A DNA stretch of 64,000 nucleotides from Bradyrhizobium sp. 200. GTDB taxonomy: Bacteria > Pseudomonadota > Alphaproteobacteria > Rhizobiales > Xanthobacteraceae. Below are positions 61,655 through 64,000 of this stretch, one piece after another. The notes beneath the pieces were generated by a model. The model ran no database searches. It had not been told where the DNA came from and saw nothing but the letters and a program-made list of their open reading frames with translations. How positions within the stretch are numbered: the first letter of the stretch is position 1; every line of letters begins with the position of its first letter. A program made the translations under genes and the position numbers. The DNA lies in the NCBI RefSeq assembly GCF_023100945.1, contig NZ_CP064689.1, forward strand, positions 5,190,001-5,254,000, given 5' to 3'.

Positions 61655-62429
61655 GTGTCGCTCCCTGCCCGAGATAGGCCTCGATAACGGCCGGGTCGTT
61701 CCGGATGACGTCCGGCGGGCCCTCGGCGATGATCCGACCGTAGTTCAGCACTACTATCCTATCCGAGACACTCATCACCATCGGCATGTCGTGCTCGACG
61801 AGCAGGATGGTGACGCCGCGATCCCGGATGCTGCGGACCAACTCCACGAAGGTGTGTGTTTCCGAGGCGTTCATGCCGGAGACCGGCTCGTCGAGCAGCA
61901 GCATCGACGGCTGCGCGGCCAGCGCCAGCGCCACGCCGACAAGCCGCTGCTCGCCGTAGGACAGCGAGCCGGCAGGATCCTGGGCACGGCGTTCGAGGCC
62001 GACCCGTTCGACCAGTTCGCTGGCGCGCTCCCGCAAACGCCGCTGCGACGACCGGGCGCGCGGCAGGCCCAGAATGGCCTCGAGCAGGCTCACCCTGCCC
62101 TGGCGATGCAGGCCGACCAGCAGATTGTCGTAAACGGTGTCGTTCGGAAACACGCTGGTGCGCTGGAAGGTGCGGATCAGTCCCAGATCGGCGATCTGAT
62201 GCGGCTTCAGTCCGTTGAGTGCCGTCCCACGATAGCTCACGGCGCCATGGGTCGGATCCAGGAAGCCGGTAACGACGTTGAACGCCGTCGTCTTGCCGGC
62301 GCCGTTAGGCCCGATCAGGCTGACGATCTCGCCCTCGCCGACCGTGAAATTCATGTCCGAGAGTGCGACGAGCCCGCCAAAATGCACGGCTACCTTTTCC
62401 ACCCTCAGTGCCGTCGCTGGAGCTGTCAT
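61647..62429 (-). CDS. livG: LIV-type ABC transporter ATPase LivG
   Basis: 260 residues. Walker A GPNGAGKTT, FNVVTGFLDPTHG, IRTFQRTSVFPNDTVYDNLL, signature SLSYGEQRLVGVALALA, Walker B MLLLDEPVSGMNASE, LLVEHDMPMVMSVSDRIVVLNYG. ATG at 62429 overlaps the livM stop (TGATG); a GTG one codon upstream is an alternative. Confidence 0.92.
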   Translation of the reverse strand: MTAPATALRVEKVAVHFGGLVALSDMNFTVGEGEIVSLIGPNGAGKTTAFNVVTGFLDPTHGAVSYRGTALNGLKPHQIADLGLIRTFQRTSVFPNDTVYDNLLVGLHRQGRVSLLEAILGLPRARSSQRRLRERASELVERVGLERRAQDPAGSLSYGEQRLVGVALALAAQPSMLLLDEPVSGMNASETHTFVELVRSIRDRGVTILLVEHDMPMVMSVSDRIVVLNYGRIIAEGPPDVIRNDPAVIEAYLGQGATRA

Positions 62430-63475
62430 CACGCATGCTCCTTCGCGTCACGTTCGGAGAAAGCGATCGGAGCAACCGTTTCGACTCGTTTCCGCCGTCT
62501 TGCAAATCGCAGCGCCAGCGACGGCACGATGCCGCGCGGCAATACGAACAGGATGACAATCAGCACGCCGCCATACGCGATCCATTGCGCTTCCGGCGCC
62601 ATGATCGGGCGCAGGAACACGGGCAACAGCCCGAAGATCATGCCGCCGACGACAGGACCGGCGAGCGAGCCCTTGCCGCCAGTGATGACCATGATCACCA
62701 TCGTCACGGTATTGATGAAGGCGAACACTTCGGGATCGATGATCCGGATGTAGTGTGCATAAAGACTGCCGGCCGCGCCTGCGATCCCGGCCGAGATCAC
62801 CGCCGCCAGCGTGAGCGTCCTTGTCACGTCGATGCCGACGGATACCGCGAGCGTTTCGTTTTCCATCAGCCCGCGCATCGCGCGGCCGAAATGCGAATGG
62901 ACCAGGCGCGAGATCAGCACATAGGTGACAACAGCGACGGCAAGCACGAGGTAGTAGTTCTGCAGCTTGGTGCGGAGGGTCAGATCTCCAAGACCTGGCA
63001 ATCCGATGGTAATCGAGGGAATGTTGGTCAGCGCCAGCGGACCCTGCGTCAGTTCGACCCAGTTCAGCGCCACCAAGCGAACCACTTCGGCAAAGGAAAT
63101 CGTCACGATCACGAAATAGGCGCCGCGCACGCGAAACGACAGCAGCCCCACGAGATATCCGCACAGCCCCGCAACGACGATGGCCAACACGAAGCCTACG
63201 ATCGGCGGCCAGGGAACGTGAACGATGCGAAAGCCGAAGGGCAGGCCCACGTCGAAACCAAGCGAAGTCAACGCACTGACATAGGCGCCGATGCCGAAGA
63301 ACGCGATGTGACCGAGGCTGAGCTGGCCGGTGAACCCAAGCAGCAGATTGAGGCTCATCGCGCCGATGATGAAGATGCCGGTCGTGATCAGCGCGTTCAT
63401 CAGATACGGATCGCGCAGCCAGAGCGGCACCGATGCGAACGCGAAGACCGTGAGAATGGCGACCCCTGATTTCAT
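62429..63475 (-). CDS. livM: LIV-type ABC transporter permease LivM
   Basis: 348 residues, multiple spans. Seen: MSLNLLLGFTGQLSLGHIAFFGIGAYVSAL (signature), RGAYFVIVTISFAEVVRLVALN, SHFGRAMRGLMENETLAVSVGIDVTRTLTLAAVISAGIAG and MVIMVITGGKGSLAGPVVGG. The C-terminal tail is long and charged. Overlaps livH by four bases. Confidence 0.92.
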   Translation of the reverse strand: MKSGVAILTVFAFASVPLWLRDPYLMNALITTGIFIIGAMSLNLLLGFTGQLSLGHIAFFGIGAYVSALTSLGFDVGLPFGFRIVHVPWPPIVGFVLAIVVAGLCGYLVGLLSFRVRGAYFVIVTISFAEVVRLVALNWVELTQGPLALTNIPSITIGLPGLGDLTLRTKLQNYYLVLAVAVVTYVLISRLVHSHFGRAMRGLMENETLAVSVGIDVTRTLTLAAVISAGIAGAAGSLYAHYIRIIDPEVFAFINTVTMVIMVITGGKGSLAGPVVGGMIFGLLPVFLRPIMAPEAQWIAYGGVLIVILFVLPRGIVPSLALRFARRRKRVETVAPIAFSERDAKEHA

Positions 63476-64000
63476 CCGACGCGCTCCGAGCGCGCGAAAA
63501 GTCCGGTCGGCTTGAAGATCAGAACCGCGATAATGATCAAAAAGCCCATGGCGTCGCGGTATCCCGACGAAACATAGCCGGCGCCCAGCTCCTCCGCCAA
63601 TGCCAGAATGAAGCCGCCAATGACCGCGCCGGTGATGTTGCCGAGCCCGCCGAGGATCACGATTGCGAACGCCTTGACGGCGGCGAGATCGCCCATTTGC
63701 GGGAAGATCACGTAAACTGGACCGAGCAGCGCGCCTGCCGCGGCGGCAAGGCTCGAACCGATCGCAAACGTCGAGGTGTAGATCAGGTCGACATTGACGC
63801 CCATCAGCGAGGCGGTGTCCTGATCCTGAAACGTCGCCCGCATCGCGCAGCCGAGTTTTGTCCTGTTGATCAGGAGATAGGTGACGACGATCAGCATCGC
63901 CGCCGCGGCGAGCACGAACAGCCGCAACCAGGACACCGAGACCGGACCCAGCACTAGCGGCACCTCGGGGAACGGCGTGCTCACCGATTTCGCCACGCCG
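63472..64000 (-). CDS. livH: LIV-type ABC transporter permease LivH, 5' end outside window
   Basis: About 175 C-terminal residues are visible; the frame continues past the window edge. Seen: TKLGCAMRATFQDQDTASLMGVNVDLIYTSTFAIGSSLAAAAGALLG (coupling loop and following spans), KAFAIVILGGLGNITGAVIGGFILALAEEL and SSGYRDAMGFLIIIAVLIFKPTGLF. First visible gene of the minus-strand LIV operon; its binding protein is not in the window. Confidence 0.9.
   Translation of the reverse strand, partial: GVAKSVSTPFPEVPLVLGPVSVSWLRLFVLAAAAMLIVVTYLLINRTKLGCAMRATFQDQDTASLMGVNVDLIYTSTFAIGSSLAAAAGALLGPVYVIFPQMGDLAAVKAFAIVILGGLGNITGAVIGGFILALAEELGAGYVSSGYRDAMGFLIIIAVLIFKPTGLFARSERVG

Overview
The window is GC-rich and densely coded, with GGGAGG/GGAGG-type ribosome binding sites, frequent GTG and TTG starts, and long runs of overlapping genes. 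It reads as a catabolic region of an alphaproteobacterium, most plausibly Bradyrhizobium or a relative such as Rhodopseudomonas. This is an inference from gene content (badH/badI-like alicyclic acid genes, many CoA-dependent paralogues, an orphan Bug-type receptor, several LIV-type ABC importers); no rRNA or tRNA gene is present to confirm it. I saw no tRNA, insertion sequence, phage gene or CRISPR array.

Layout. (1) 1-4.7 kb, plus strand: acyl-CoA dehydrogenase (cut by the window edge), BadH-like SDR, BadI-like ring-cleaving crotonase, a BKACE/DUF849 beta-keto acid cleavage enzyme and a second acyl-CoA dehydrogenase. (2) 4.7-15.5 kb: a set of short, divergently arranged units (acyl-CoA dehydrogenase, CitE-like lyase, MaoC hydratase, MDR reductase, two dienoyl-CoA-reductase-like SDRs, two crotonases, an AliA-like CoA ligase, a Bug receptor) around a MarR regulator at 13.9 kb. 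Six copies of one 14-bp palindrome lie in their promoter regions. (3) 15.6-24.7 kb: a three-component Rieske dioxygenase pathway of p-cumate/biphenyl type (reductase, alpha, beta, dihydrodiol dehydrogenase, ferredoxin), a TetR regulator, two tandem extradiol-dioxygenase-like proteins and an SDR, with a divergent ACMSD-like amidohydrolase. (4) 24.8-33.6 kb: TetR regulator and a divergent operon with an FAD oxidoreductase, LIV-type ABC transporter and acyl-CoA synthetase. (5) 33.7-40.5 kb: a six-gene minus-strand operon mixing a second Rieske oxygenase with crotonase, BadH-like SDR, esterase and acyl-CoA dehydrogenase, and a divergent NTF2-like/crotonase fusion. (6) 40.6-48.5 kb: amidase plus Dpp-type ABC importer with a divergent LysR. 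(7) 48.9-59.3 kb: LysR, then a minus-strand operon of Pot-type ABC importer, form II molybdenum hydroxylase (three subunits) and amidase. (8) 59.7-64 kb: an alpha/beta hydrolase, and a Rieske protein at the end of a second LIV-type operon that runs off the window.

How it works together. Each block pairs an importer or CoA ligase with enzymes that hydroxylate, reduce, hydrate and cleave ring or branched acids, so the region looks like an array of aromatic, alicyclic and nitrogen-containing carboxylate pathways. Two regulatory links are visible in the DNA. One is the MarR palindrome set of block 2. The other is a 26-bp element, 24 of 26 positions identical, that ties block 4 (uptake and CoA activation) to block 5 (oxygenation and CoA catabolism) 13.6 kb away. 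No thiolase was seen; the C-C bond cleaving candidates are a CitE-like lyase, a BKACE and a BadI homologue. Substrates are not determined by the sequence.
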